Assembly: GCF_029502005.1 (NCBI RefSeq)
Contig: NZ_JAMQOT010000004.1
Location: 186,001-250,000 of the forward strand
Length of the DNA stretch: 64,000 nt
Reading direction: 5' to 3'
Source: Natrinema salsiterrestre
GTDB lineage: Archaea > Halobacteriota > Halobacteria > Halobacteriales > Natrialbaceae
The translations under genes were made by a program, and so were the position numbers. Positions 45,763-54,625 of the stretch are shown one piece after another. The stretch's first letter is position 1; each line of letters opens with the position of its first letter. A model generated the notes under the pieces. That model searched no databases and had not been told where the DNA came from. It saw nothing but the letters and a program-made list of their open reading frames with translations.

Positions 45763-47145
45763 ATGAACGGAATACCGGGCGGGCTCCGGACCGATCAGCA
45801 GCCGCCGATGGCGATCCCGCTGCGGCACTTCGTGCTCGCGCTGGGATTCCTCGTCGCGGGCGTCGGTGGCGGGGTCGTGATGACCGTCGCGACGCTGCCC
45901 GGCCTCTCCGGGCTGGCGCACCTGCACCTCCTGCTCGTGGGCTGGGTCGGGGTGACGATCATGGGCGCGATGACGCAGTTCGTCCCCGTCTGGTCCGGCG
46001 CGACGATTCACTCGAGACGGCTGGCGGTCGCGCAGCTGTGGCTCCTCGTCGCCGGGCTGGTCGGTTTCGCAGCGGCGCTGCTCGCCGGCGCGCTCGCGTG
46101 GCTTCCGGTCGGCGGTGCGCTCATGCTCGCCGGGATCTGGACGTTCGTCTACAACGTCGGGCGAACGCTCTCACGCGCGCGCCCGTTCGATTTCACCGAA
46201 CGGCACTTCGCGCTCGCGCTCGCGTCGTTCGGGCTCGTCGCGCCGCTCGGCCTCGCGCTGGCGATCGACTTCACGACGCCGGTGTTCGATTCGATCGGGG
46301 TGACTCGAGCCGGAATCCATCTCTCCCACGCGACGCTCGCGCTGTTCGGCGCCCTGCTCGCGACGGTCGTCGGCGCGCTCTTCCAGCTGACGAAAATGTT
46401 CACGCAGGCGGATCCGGATCGGCTCGACGAGGGGCTGCTCGCGCTCGAGCAGGTGTGCTTCCCGGCGGGGCTCGCCGCGCTCGCGCTCGGGCGAGGACTC
46501 GCTATCGACCCCCTCGCTCGAGTCGGCGCGGTTGGCCTCGCCGTCGGCCTCCTCGCGTTCGCGGTCGTCGTGGGCCGACTGCTGGCCGGTGCGACGGTCG
46601 AGCGGTCCCCGATGCTGGCTCGGTACTGGGTCGTCGTGGCGGCGCTGTTCGCGTGGATCGCCCTCGCGGGGCCCACGTGGTGGGCCGATCCGCTGGCGTT
46701 CGAGTCGCTGTTCGGCCATCCGGGGGCGCGGAACCTCCTCCTCTTCGGCGTCTTCGGCTTCGTCGTCATCGGCTCGCTCTACCATATCGTTCCCTTCATC
46801 ATCTGGATCGAACACTACAGCGACCGGCTGGGCTTCGAACAGGTGCCGATGATCGACGACCTCTACGACGATCGCCTCGAGCGGGCCGACTTCTGGACGA
46901 CGCTCGGCGGATTCGGTGGGCTCGCGGTGGCCCCGCTCGCCGGTCTTCCGGCGGCCGCGATCACGGCCAGCAGCGTCCTCGCCGCGGTCGGCGTCGCACT
47001 GTTCGTCGCGAACATGCTGTTGACCATCCACCGACACGGTCCTGACGGGATCGCCGGCGTGCTCGCGAGTCGGCTCGGCTCGAGCGACGACTCCTCTGCG
47101 ACGAGCCCCGGAGAGCCCGATGTCGGCGTCTCGGCGGAGCAGTAA
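45763..47145 (+). CDS. Polytopic membrane protein, heme-copper oxidase / NnrS-like
   Basis: 460 residues with about 12 hydrophobic helices. Conserved-looking histidines lie in helices or at their ends: LAHLHLLLVGW, ERHFALALASF, IHLSHATLALFG and SLYHIVPFIIWIEHY. The H-x-H near the membrane and the terminal HIVPF recall heme- or copper-binding proteins such as NnrS and quinol-oxidase subunit I, but the full six-histidine set of a true oxidase is not seen. ATG 45763 is preferred. A role in nitrogen-oxide or heme/copper handling is possible; the adjacent radical SAM genes fit that. Confidence 0.7.
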   Translation: MNGIPGGLRTDQQPPMAIPLRHFVLALGFLVAGVGGGVVMTVATLPGLSGLAHLHLLLVGWVGVTIMGAMTQFVPVWSGATIHSRRLAVAQLWLLVAGLVGFAAALLAGALAWLPVGGALMLAGIWTFVYNVGRTLSRARPFDFTERHFALALASFGLVAPLGLALAIDFTTPVFDSIGVTRAGIHLSHATLALFGALLATVVGALFQLTKMFTQADPDRLDEGLLALEQVCFPAGLAALALGRGLAIDPLARVGAVGLAVGLLAFAVVVGRLLAGATVERSPMLARYWVVVAALFAWIALAGPTWWADPLAFESLFGHPGARNLLLFGVFGFVVIGSLYHIVPFIIWIEHYSDRLGFEQVPMIDDLYDDRLERADFWTTLGGFGGLAVAPLAGLPAAAITASSVLAAVGVALFVANMLLTIHRHGPDGIAGVLASRLGSSDDSSATSPGEPDVGVSAEQ

Positions 47146-47386
47146 CGGGAAACGAGACGACCGACGCCAGCGTTTCGGAGACGGTACGAGCACGGCGAGT
47201 CGTCGACGGGCGATTTCTGCAGCCTCGATCGGATCGTACCCGGTACCGGTCGCCGTACTCCGCTGGCGACGGTTTGTGGGCTGTCGCAGGCGCTGTCGTC
47301 CCGATCTCGACCGTCGTCCGCAGGATCACCGCGACGCCCGCGGTCCGCTGGCTCGGGCGCCGAGCGGAGTAGATCGGCCCGATCCG

Positions 47387-48601
47387 TCACCCCGCCCGTT
47401 CGAGGAAGATCGTCCAGATGACCGCGGCGTAGAGGAGCGCCCCGAGGACCGCCAGCCAGCGACCGAGGGCTACCAGCGGCGAGACCGACGCGAGCAGCCC
47501 GCCGGCCTCGAGTCCCAGACCTGCGACGAGTGCCGCGACCGACGCCCTCGCAGTCCGGTCCCCGATCCCCGGTGCGGCGGCGACGGCCGGCGGATAGAAG
47601 TGGTAGGTGACGCCGACGATCGTCAGCCCGACGAAGCCGCCGACCGCGAGCCGGTAGTGGGCGTCGAACGCGGAGGCGGGGAGGCTCGAGGCGGGGGCGA
47701 AGGCGAACGCGAGTCCCAGCGCAGCCACCAGTGCAGCACAGCCGCCCGCAGCGACGATCGCCCGGTGGCCGACCCGTCGACGGTCGCTCTGTCGGGACAG
47801 GTCCAGAATCGCGGCGGCGAAGCCGACGAGCGCGGTCGCCTGGAGTCCGGCACCCGCGTGAAAGAGGGATCCGCCTCGGAAATCGACCGCGAGCAGCGCC
47901 GGGCCGACGACGCCGGCGAGCAAGACGACCGCGACGAGCGGCGGCCTCACTGAGGCCGCGAGCAGTCGCGGTAACAGCCGGGACCCGATCGCGAACACGA
48001 GCAGTGCCGCCGTTCCGGCCGCGAATACGTGGGTCGCCGCCGCTCCGTTCGCCGGCAGACCCGGTAGCTCGAGGCCGATTTCGGCGGCCGGAGAGAGGGC
48101 GGACCCGACGAGCAGGTACGCGAGCACGACGGGAACGGCCGCGTTCGCGAGCCGGTCGACCCGCACCCGGTGGGTATCGGTCGTGCCGGTGCCGGTCTCC
48201 CGGCCCGTCGGGTTGTCTCGGACGGTCCAACAGAGAACGGCGACGAAGACGAGACAGCCGACGAGCCAGCTCGTCGCACCCGCGACCGCGAGCGTCGGCG
48301 GACCGATGCCGGTCGCTGCGGCGACCGTCGCGACCGTCCCGAACAGTGCGAACGGGAGATGGACCGCCGGCGCGTGTGGAACGGCCAGTTCACGGGCGAA
48401 GTACGACGGGACGAGCGTGTAGGCCTTGCCGAAGACGACGTGGAAGACGAACCCGAACACGCCGAGCGGAACCGTCGCTGTTCGCGGCAGGCCGATCGCG
48501 ACGGCGACGTGCCACGCGGGGAAGAAGCCGACGCCCGCCGCGACGAAAGCTCGGGACCAGCGCGTGACCGTAGCGGTCGCGGGTCCGCCCTCCGAACCCA
48601 T
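47387..48601 (-). CDS. Second polytopic His-containing membrane protein
   Basis: 404 residues, about 11-12 helices. Motifs: FVFHVVFGKAYTLVPSYFAREL, ATHVFAAGTAALLVFAIGSRLLPR, SLFHAGAGLQATAL and DAHYRLAVGGFVGLTIVGVTYHFYPPAV, the last placing two histidines 20 residues apart as in heme- or copper-binding helices. It resembles the protein at 45763 in plan but is not a close copy, and is convergent with it. It follows the gene at 48608 with a six-base gap, so they form an operon. No catalytic assignment possible. Confidence 0.7.
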   Translation of the reverse strand: MGSEGGPATATVTRWSRAFVAAGVGFFPAWHVAVAIGLPRTATVPLGVFGFVFHVVFGKAYTLVPSYFARELAVPHAPAVHLPFALFGTVATVAAATGIGPPTLAVAGATSWLVGCLVFVAVLCWTVRDNPTGRETGTGTTDTHRVRVDRLANAAVPVVLAYLLVGSALSPAAEIGLELPGLPANGAAATHVFAAGTAALLVFAIGSRLLPRLLAASVRPPLVAVVLLAGVVGPALLAVDFRGGSLFHAGAGLQATALVGFAAAILDLSRQSDRRRVGHRAIVAAGGCAALVAALGLAFAFAPASSLPASAFDAHYRLAVGGFVGLTIVGVTYHFYPPAVAAAPGIGDRTARASVAALVAGLGLEAGGLLASVSPLVALGRWLAVLGALLYAAVIWTIFLERAG

Positions 48602-48607
48602 CGGTGA

Positions 48608-49183
48608 TCAGAAGGGCGACTGCACGGTCGTCTGGTCTTCCCCCTGTCCCCGGTCGGTGGTACTCTCCGCCGATCCGCCGACCGGTTCGCTCGGGACCTC
48701 GCCGGACTCGCGGTACTGCGCTTCGATCTCCTCGAGGGTCTCGTTGAGCGAGTCGGACTGGTGGTGCGTCGGGCGGACCCGAACGCGAACGAGATCGTAC
48801 TCGTGGCGATCGCTCAGGCCGTTCCACGCGCGGAACGAGCCCTTGACGAGCGCGTCGGCTTGCGGGCAGAACTCGGTGGTCGGACTGAACTCCGCCCGAA
48901 GGACGCTCGGGTCGTCGGCGTCGACCGCGTACCGGTATCCCGCGTCGGGATGTCGCCGGTCGAGGTTGAGCCGCGCCAGGTTGTAGCCGAAGGTCGCGTC
49001 GTAGACGCCCCGCTCTTCGAAGAGGTCTCGCGTGATATCGTGGAACGCGACGTGCTCGTCACCCTCGAGGAGGTCGTGCCCCTCGAGGAACGCTCCGGGA
49101 TCCGGGACGTGGTCGGCGACGAACGATCCCGGCTCGTCGAAACTATCCCCGTCCGTCGATCGGCCGCTCGAAAAGGGATTCAT
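48608..49183 (-). CDS. Haloarchaeal protein with FSCA-like C-P-Q motif
   Basis: 191 residues from ATG 49183 (MNPFSSGRSTDGD). The core is FHDITRDLFEERGVYDATFGYNLARLNLDRRHPDAGYRYAV, then LRAEFSPTTEFCPQADALVKGSFRAWNGLSDRHEYDLVRVRV. The TTEFCPQ segment resembles the cysteine loop (T-x-P-x-C-P) of DUF59/FSCA proteins involved in iron-sulfur delivery. The C-terminus is acidic and disordered. First gene of a pair with the His-rich membrane protein. The link to metal-centre assembly is inferred. Confidence 0.7.
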   Translation of the reverse strand: MNPFSSGRSTDGDSFDEPGSFVADHVPDPGAFLEGHDLLEGDEHVAFHDITRDLFEERGVYDATFGYNLARLNLDRRHPDAGYRYAVDADDPSVLRAEFSPTTEFCPQADALVKGSFRAWNGLSDRHEYDLVRVRVRPTHHQSDSLNETLEEIEAQYRESGEVPSEPVGGSAESTTDRGQGEDQTTVQSPF

Positions 49184-49448
49184 CGTACGCCGTGCTTCGT
49201 CGCGGGCCGTCCAGTACTTCGTTGCGAACATGTTCGAGTGAGACACGTGCGGTCCGAGACCCGGCGATTTCCGTGATTCGAACATCTACAACCGGTGATT
49301 GCGCAATAACTGTCGTCCCCTGAACAGTTTTAGAAATACTGACTTACATAAAATTATTACTTATTCTTACTAAAATAAATACATTGATGTGCAGAAGTGG
49401 TATACTTTGTACACAATTGATGTCCAAGCACGGGTTGGGGCCAGAGGA

Positions 49449-49456
49449 TTTATATC
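49449..49456 (+). promoter_or_regulatory. TATA box deciding the HalOD1 start
   Basis: TTTATATC centred 27 bases before ATG 49480, the standard spacing for a leaderless haloarchaeal transcript. The preceding 49300-49440 stretch is very AT-rich (aaattattacttattcttactaaaataaat region in part) and forms the upstream promoter DNA; no other gene is seen there. Confidence 0.65.
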
Positions 49457-49479
49457 CGATCGAAAAAAGGGTCCGGTCA

Positions 49480-49773
49480 ATGCTACTCTCAGTCGATCAG
49501 TCGGACACATCAGCCGCGCAGTCTATTAGCTTCGACGTTATCGCTGCCGTCGCCGAAGCGGAGGGGATCGATCCCGTCGAACTCGAGCCCCCGGAGTACG
49601 ACGCCCTCTACGACGTAATCAACCCGGAAGCCCTCGATTCGCTCTTTGCGACCCGCGAAAACGGCAGCGACCGACCGACCGGGCGCGTCGAATTCCCGTT
49701 CTGTGGCTACGATGTCGTCGTCACGAACGACGGCGACGTCGACGTCTCCGATCGCGACGGCGACCTCGAGTAA
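49480..49773 (+). CDS. HalOD1 output-domain protein
   Basis: 97 residues forming a single HalOD1 domain: SISFDVIAAVAEAEGIDPVELEPPEYDALYDVINPEALDSLF and VEFPFCGYDVVVTNDGDVDVS. HalOD1 is a haloarchaea-specific domain often fused to or encoded near signalling proteins, with unknown binding partner. Earlier in-frame ATGs (49384, 49420) would add an unrelated N-terminus; the TATA box at 49449 supports 49480. Stand-alone gene. Confidence 0.85.
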   Translation: MLLSVDQSDTSAAQSISFDVIAAVAEAEGIDPVELEPPEYDALYDVINPEALDSLFATRENGSDRPTGRVEFPFCGYDVVVTNDGDVDVSDRDGDLE

Positions 49774-49788
49774 CCCCTGCTACCCCGG

Positions 49789-50184
49789 TCACCCGTGTCG
49801 TTCGATTCGCGTCCGCCACGCCGACGGAATGGACCTTGACCCGCCAGTGTCCGGATCGGCGAGCACCTGAACGGTGTGTGCGCTGGCCGCTTGCGATCCG
49901 TTCGCTCGGATTTCGTACTCGATCGGGATGCTCGAGTCACCGAGTTTCGGGACGCGAAGCGCGACCGTGACGGTGTCGTCGGCCTCGATCGGGCTCGCGT
50001 ACTCGATCTCGAGGTGGACCAACACCGTGTCCGTCTCGACCAGCGAGATATCGAGCACGTCGCGGAAGAAGTCCTCTCGGGCCTGCTCGAGGTACGTCGC
50101 GTAGGTCGCGTTGTTGACGTGACCCATGAAATCGATGTCGCGGAGCCGAACGTCGACGGTCGTCTCGTAGCTGTAGTCGTCCAT
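49789..50184 (-). CDS. Acyl-CoA thioesterase (4HBT family)
   Basis: 131-residue hot-dog-fold protein. VRLRDIDFMGHVNNATYATYLEQARED is the 4-hydroxybenzoyl-CoA thioesterase signature, with the catalytic acidic residue in RDIDFMGHVNN. The remaining hot-dog strands (TVLVHLEIEYASPIEADDTVTVALRVPKLG) follow. It probably hydrolyses a medium or aromatic acyl-CoA. ATG 50184 (MDDYSYETTVDVR) is chosen; six upstream residues are possible. Short 15-base convergent gap with HalOD1. Confidence 0.9.
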   Translation of the reverse strand: MDDYSYETTVDVRLRDIDFMGHVNNATYATYLEQAREDFFRDVLDISLVETDTVLVHLEIEYASPIEADDTVTVALRVPKLGDSSIPIEYEIRANGSQAASAHTVQVLADPDTGGSRSIPSAWRTRIERHG

Positions 50185-50265
50185 CACCGGACGGTACGGC
50201 ACTCGCCGCCGTATAGTTGGCTGCTCGTTGCTGTCCGTAGATCGCTGGGAAACGGACGCGAGCGC

Positions 50266-51018
50266 TCAGTCGTCGGCCGTCGCCGCCTCGAAGACGTTCT
50301 CGTGGAGCCGATCCGCGACGATCTCCATGAGCGGCTCCATATTGCGCGTGTCCGCTCGGTTGTACTCGACGAGCGTCTCGAGGGAGCTCTCGTCGCCGCG
50401 TTCGTACTCGTGCCAGAGACGGACGGCATCGCGCCCGCTGATATCCGGCATATCCCGATCGATACCGACTTCCTGCTCGATCGCTTTCAGCCCGCCGTCG
50501 AGCCCGAGCTTCTTGCAGGGGTACATGAGGTCGACGTGCGGAACGTCGACGTCGACGTCGAAACACGTCTCGAGGAAGGGCACGTCGAAGCGCTGGCCGT
50601 TGAACGTCACCAGCAGCGCCGAGTCGTCGAGTTCCCGCTCGAGGCGCTCGCTCGTGAGATCGCGGTCCTTGACGAAGGTCTTCGTCTCGCCGCCGCGGTG
50701 GAGGCTGACGGTCGTCACGTCGTTACACGACGCGTCGAGTCCGGTCGTCTCGATATCCAGAAAGCACGTTTCGGAACTGACGTTCTCGTAACACCGCCAG
50801 CGACTGGACGCCGGGAGCGCCTCGGCGAAGACGGAGACGTCCCCGCGCTCGAGGTGAGTCCAGCCGTCGTCGATAAACGTCTCGATCCGATCGGCCAGCG
50901 TCGACCCGACGACGCTGCCGTCGAACTCGTCCCAGTGGGTGATGCCGTTCTCCCACAGGCGCCGTTCGGTGGTTTCCCCGACGCCGCGGACGGGAATGAA
51001 ACTGTTCTCGATTCGCAC
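50266..51018 (-). CDS. RNase H-like DEDD exonuclease (YprB family)
   Basis: 250 residues, GTG start. The N-terminal 60 residues resemble a helix-hairpin-helix-like segment (FIPVRGVGETTERRLWENGITHWDEF). The exonuclease core shows FLDIETTGLD (Asp-x-Glu, about 86-95), LVTFNGQRFDVPFLE with the second acidic residue, and EYNRADTRNMEPLM for the last Asp. This is the DEDD 3'-5' exonuclease arrangement of the YprB/COG3359 type. A DNA repair or processing role is likely. Confidence 0.9.
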   Translation of the reverse strand: MRIENSFIPVRGVGETTERRLWENGITHWDEFDGSVVGSTLADRIETFIDDGWTHLERGDVSVFAEALPASSRWRCYENVSSETCFLDIETTGLDASCNDVTTVSLHRGGETKTFVKDRDLTSERLERELDDSALLVTFNGQRFDVPFLETCFDVDVDVPHVDLMYPCKKLGLDGGLKAIEQEVGIDRDMPDISGRDAVRLWHEYERGDESSLETLVEYNRADTRNMEPLMEIVADRLHENVFEAATADD

Positions 51019-51081
51019 ACCAGTGCAGGGGTACGGTGTGAATAAAAACGCTTGGATCGGCGGCGACGCGGTCCCGACGGC

Positions 51082-52890
51082 TTAGCTGTCGTCGCTGTTG
51101 TCCGAGAGGTACAGCGTCCGGTCGATGATGCTGACGGCCGCTTCGCCCCACTGCTGGATGGCCCCGCCGTCGGAGTCGGGGATCTCGATCACGATCCGGT
51201 CTCGACCGATGGTGACGTCAGCGTCGGGCGTCGAGTCCTTCTCCGCGAAGCTCTGCATCTGATACTGGAGTAACCGTTCCGTCGAACCGGTGATATCGAT
51301 CGTCTCGGCACCGAACTCGAGGGTCAGCACCGCGCTGCCGTCGTCGGTCTCCTCCGCCCGCACGTCGAATCGGTGGCTCGAGAGTTCCGGGGCCGGCGCG
51401 TCCTCGTTCATCGTGTCCACGGCCTCCTCGACGGTCACGTCCGGCTCGTCGGCCTCGAACTGCCCCTCCTCGAACTCGAAGCTCGAGAGCGCGCCCGCGG
51501 CCGGTTCGTCGCCATCGTCCTCGGATTCGGAGTCGGTCGTTTCAGTCTCCGGTTCTCTGGCTGCCTTCGAGTCGGTCGTCGATTCGAGGGCCGATACGTC
51601 GGTCTCGCTCCGCTCGTCGACGGTATCGGGAACGTCGGTTCCCGCCTCCTTCTCGTCCGGAAGATCCGCTTTCCGCTCCGTCTCACGCCCGGCATCGCCG
51701 TCGGTATCGCCGGGCGAACTCTCTCCTTCCGCGTCGGCGGACGACGGGTCCTCTGGGACGTCGTCCGCTTCGTCGTCGAACTCGAGAACGTCGATTTCGT
51801 CGGGGGATTGCGGAATCCCGTCGTCGGTCGTCCCGTCGGCCTCGACCTCGCTCTCGTCTTCGTCACTCTCCTCTGTGGTTTCGTCACCGTCGCTCGCGGG
51901 CTCGTGATCCTCGTCGGCATCGGGTTTCGAATCGGCCTGCGTATCGTCCGTCGGCTCGTCGTCAGCAACGGGCTCCGTCGAGTCGTCGACATCGGCGTCC
52001 TCGTCGACCGCCGTCTCCGTCCCCGCGCCCGGCATGGGGGTCGCCGCGGTCTGCTCCTCGTCGGAGGAATCCGACTCGCTCGAGTCACCTGGTCCCGCCG
52101 CGATGATTTCGGATTCGTCGATTCCGGATTCCGAGCCGTCGGGGAGTGCGCCGGCGATCGTCGGACCGGCCGCGTCGATCGCGTCACGGTCCAGTGGCGT
52201 GGCGTACCAGGCGGTTCGGTCGGGTGACGTGATGAATCGGCCGCGATTGTGCTCGGCTCGCGGATGTTGCGGCTGTTCGTCGTCAGCATTTGGTTCCGCA
52301 TCCGATGCTGAAGGCTCCTCGGAAACGGCCTCCTCCATCGACGCCTCGGTATCCCCTTCGTCGGCTTCGTCCGTCTCGTCTGCGGGTTCTCGGCCCTCCG
52401 CTTCGTCCGAGGGATCCGCGTCCTGGTCGGCGGAGTGTTCGTTCGAGGGCCGTTCCTCCCTCGATCCGGCCCGTTCGCCGGCTGCTCGAGGCTGCTGGTG
52501 GTGCTCTGACTGAGACTGAGGCCCCGCCCCGGGTGCGCCGGGCGACCCCGTCTGACCGGCCGCAGCCTGCTGTGGACCTGCTGCCTGTTGCTGGCCCGCG
52601 TGCTGTGGCTGCTGGGCCTGGTGGTTCGGGTCGCCACCGGAGCTGATCGTGCCGCCGCTCAGGTGAAGCTGCGTTCCGCCACCACCGCGGGGCGCGTTCG
52701 ACATATTGTCCAGACTGTGCGCGATGTCCGTCAGATCGTCGTCGATATTGTCCTCGAGCTTGTCGATCTTGTCACCGACGCTCCGGAGGGCGAGAGCGAC
52801 GTCCCAGAGGACGACGACGCCGAAGAACAAGAGCGCGAGGAAGACAGTTACGGCGGCTCCGCCGAGAAGCTCAGTACTAGCGTCGACCAT
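51082..52890 (-). CDS. Large acidic single-pass membrane protein with disordered region
   Basis: 602 residues. One membrane helix (VTVFLALLFFGVVVLWDVAL, about 13-32) is followed by a short coiled coil (SVGDKIDKLEDNIDDDLTDIAHSLDNM), a Gln/Gly/His-rich tract, and about 330 residues of Glu/Asp/Ser/Thr-rich disorder. A folded C-terminal domain of about 110 residues (SSHRFDVRAEETDDGSAVLTLEFGAETIDI ... VVIEIPDSDGGAIQQWGEAAVSIID) ends it. Topology suggests a membrane-tethered cytoplasmic ligand domain. Divergent neighbour: none; the next upstream gene is a RecA-like protein on the same strand, possibly co-regulated. Confidence 0.8.
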   Translation of the reverse strand: MVDASTELLGGAAVTVFLALLFFGVVVLWDVALALRSVGDKIDKLEDNIDDDLTDIAHSLDNMSNAPRGGGGTQLHLSGGTISSGGDPNHQAQQPQHAGQQQAAGPQQAAAGQTGSPGAPGAGPQSQSEHHQQPRAAGERAGSREERPSNEHSADQDADPSDEAEGREPADETDEADEGDTEASMEEAVSEEPSASDAEPNADDEQPQHPRAEHNRGRFITSPDRTAWYATPLDRDAIDAAGPTIAGALPDGSESGIDESEIIAAGPGDSSESDSSDEEQTAATPMPGAGTETAVDEDADVDDSTEPVADDEPTDDTQADSKPDADEDHEPASDGDETTEESDEDESEVEADGTTDDGIPQSPDEIDVLEFDDEADDVPEDPSSADAEGESSPGDTDGDAGRETERKADLPDEKEAGTDVPDTVDERSETDVSALESTTDSKAAREPETETTDSESEDDGDEPAAGALSSFEFEEGQFEADEPDVTVEEAVDTMNEDAPAPELSSHRFDVRAEETDDGSAVLTLEFGAETIDITGSTERLLQYQMQSFAEKDSTPDADVTIGRDRIVIEIPDSDGGAIQQWGEAAVSIIDRTLYLSDNSDDS

Positions 52891-53081
52891 GTATGCTACT
52901 CTTTGAACGGATAGTTCGTTCGATATATAGAACTTGTGGCGGAACACCGATGCTGCTGGCGACGCATCGGCCGAAAACCGACGGGAAAGCCGTCCTACTT
53001 CCGACCGCGGAATTCCGGTCGATGGTTTCGACGGCGGTCTTGTCGGATCTGTTATTAGAAATCGAACGCGATCGTCGCGAC

Positions 53082-53741
53082 CTATAGCTCGAGCCAGTCC
53101 GTCGTCGTATCCGTTTCGCGGAGATACCACCGCTGTTCGTCCGTCCCGTTCCGGGAGCGAACCGTGACGACGGCGTCGAACATCGGCTCGAGGAGGTTGA
53201 CGGCGTCGTGGTCGGGGTCAAGCGGGAGGTGGTAGTGTCCCATTCCGTTCGCCTGATCGACCCGTGCAGTCGTCATGTGTAGCAGCCGAAACACCGTCTC
53301 GGTGTCGTACGTCTGCAACAACGGAACGAGCGAATCGATGCAGACGCGAAGTTCCGACGGTGAAAATCCGTTCGCAGCATCGTCGAAGTCGTTGATCGTC
53401 TCGACGATCTCGATCCCGAGCGTTCCCAGCGACGGGCGATCGGTCTCGGTCTCGTCCGTCGCCGTGCCGATCTCGAGCACCGACCTCGAATCGATCGTTC
53501 GGACCCGGTCGGTCGCAACGTCATCCCCGTCTCTTGCGGCCATTCGATCGTCCCCCGCCGTCACGAAGAGTCGGTATCGAGAGTCGCGCTCGTCTGCACC
53601 GAGCAGTTGGTGACAGGCCGTCTCGTGTGTACCCGCCGCCGCGCCGACGAGCAAAATGTTGCTCCCCTCCTGCTTGAGCGTACCGAGGGTCCGTGTGAAC
53701 GACGCACGGTCCGGCACGACTCCCCCTCGCTCGTCTTCCAT
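53082..53741 (-). CDS. RecA/RadA-superfamily protein without Walker A (DUF7504-like)
   Basis: 219 residues. The fold pattern (NILLVGAAAGTHETACHQLLGADERDSRYRLFVTAG) matches KaiC/Rad55-like haloarchaeal proteins, but the phosphate loop reads GAAAGTHET in place of GxxxxGK[ST], so ATP hydrolysis is unlikely. RVCIDSLVPLLQTYDTETVFRLLHMTTARV is the Walker B region, with Asp kept. A final GTDEQRWYLRETD precedes the end. It lies upstream of the acidic membrane protein on the same strand, separated by 191 bases. Confidence 0.78.
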   Translation of the reverse strand: MEDERGGVVPDRASFTRTLGTLKQEGSNILLVGAAAGTHETACHQLLGADERDSRYRLFVTAGDDRMAARDGDDVATDRVRTIDSRSVLEIGTATDETETDRPSLGTLGIEIVETINDFDDAANGFSPSELRVCIDSLVPLLQTYDTETVFRLLHMTTARVDQANGMGHYHLPLDPDHDAVNLLEPMFDAVVTVRSRNGTDEQRWYLRETDTTTDWLEL

Positions 53742-53851
53742 CCTGTTCGATCGGTCACGCGGTGCGCGTATAAAAATTGTGGCTACACACCGGTCCGAAA
53801 AAGGATAGCTGCGGCAATTACTGGCCGCCGAGGGCCGTTCCGACCGGCCGG

Positions 53852-53860
53852 TTTTTTACA
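53852..53860 (+). promoter_or_regulatory. TATA box of the coiled-coil protein gene
   Basis: TTTTTTACA centred about 25 bases before ATG 53881, the spacing expected for a leaderless transcript. Confidence 0.55.
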
Positions 53861-53880
53861 CCGGCGATCGTAAATTTCGT

Positions 53881-54612
53881 ATGGCCGATCACGACGACGA
53901 GCTCGTCGACGCCGTTCGCGAACTGACGCGGACCATCGATGACCTCCGAAACGAACTCGACGGTTCGCGCTCGCGTCGCCGTCCGTCGCTCCGACCACCG
54001 ACGCCCCGAGAGCTACTGCGGTTCACCGACGAAGTCGCCCTCCCAGCCGCGCTGGCCGTCCTCGAGACCAGCGTTCGCGCGCTCGAGGCCTTCCAGCGGA
54101 GCCTGAAGGTCGTTCGGACAGAGCGAGCGGCCCGAGACCGAACGTCGGCGGCCGCCGAGGCGACGAGCGAGCGGGCGAGTGACCTCCGCCGGACGACGCT
54201 CTCGCAGCTCGATACCGTTCTGGCCGAGCTCCAGCGTGCCGCCTCGGGCGGCGGACTCCCCGCCGACGACGAGGCTCGCGACCTCCTCGCGGAGGCCCGC
54301 GAACTCCGCGACGACGTCGACAGCCGCCTTCGGGACGTCGCCGAGCGAGAGTCGGATCCGTCCGATTTCGATCGATCGGAGTCCGAGGGCGGCGTCGGCA
54401 TCGATATCGCGGACGGACCGCCGAGCGACCCCGAGATGGAGACGGATCGCGACGACGAGGACGACTCGGCCGTCGACGTCGATGCCGAACTCGAGACGCT
54501 CCGGGATCAGTACGGGGAAGAGGACGACTCGAGCGAGAGCGGCGACGGCGCGGGCGCTGCTGACTCCGATGATGCCGATGACGACGGTGAAAACGGAAGC
54601 GGCGACCAGTGA
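53881..54612 (+). CDS. Haloarchaeal coiled-coil protein with acidic tail
   Basis: 243 residues. Residues about 1-25 and 80-165 are predicted coiled coils (ELVDAVRELTRTIDDLRNELDGS and RRTTLSQLDTVLAELQRAASGG ... EARELRDDVDSRLRDVAERES). A central hydrophobic helix-like segment is LPAALAVLETSVRALEAF. The C-terminal 75 residues are almost entirely Asp/Glu/Ser/Gly, likely disordered. I know no function. It is divergent from the RecA-like gene at 53082-53741 and may share regulation with it. Confidence 0.75.
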   Translation: MADHDDELVDAVRELTRTIDDLRNELDGSRSRRRPSLRPPTPRELLRFTDEVALPAALAVLETSVRALEAFQRSLKVVRTERAARDRTSAAAEATSERASDLRRTTLSQLDTVLAELQRAASGGGLPADDEARDLLAEARELRDDVDSRLRDVAERESDPSDFDRSESEGGVGIDIADGPPSDPEMETDRDDEDDSAVDVDAELETLRDQYGEEDDSSESGDGAGAADSDDADDDGENGSGDQ

Positions 54613-54625
54613 GACGGCCTAATCG

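Noticed and set aside
52893..53087. 64-codon plus-strand ORF between the acidic membrane protein and the RecA-like gene
   Set aside because: It overlaps the promoter of the acidic membrane protein gene, and its opening residues read through the TATA region; no supporting motif.
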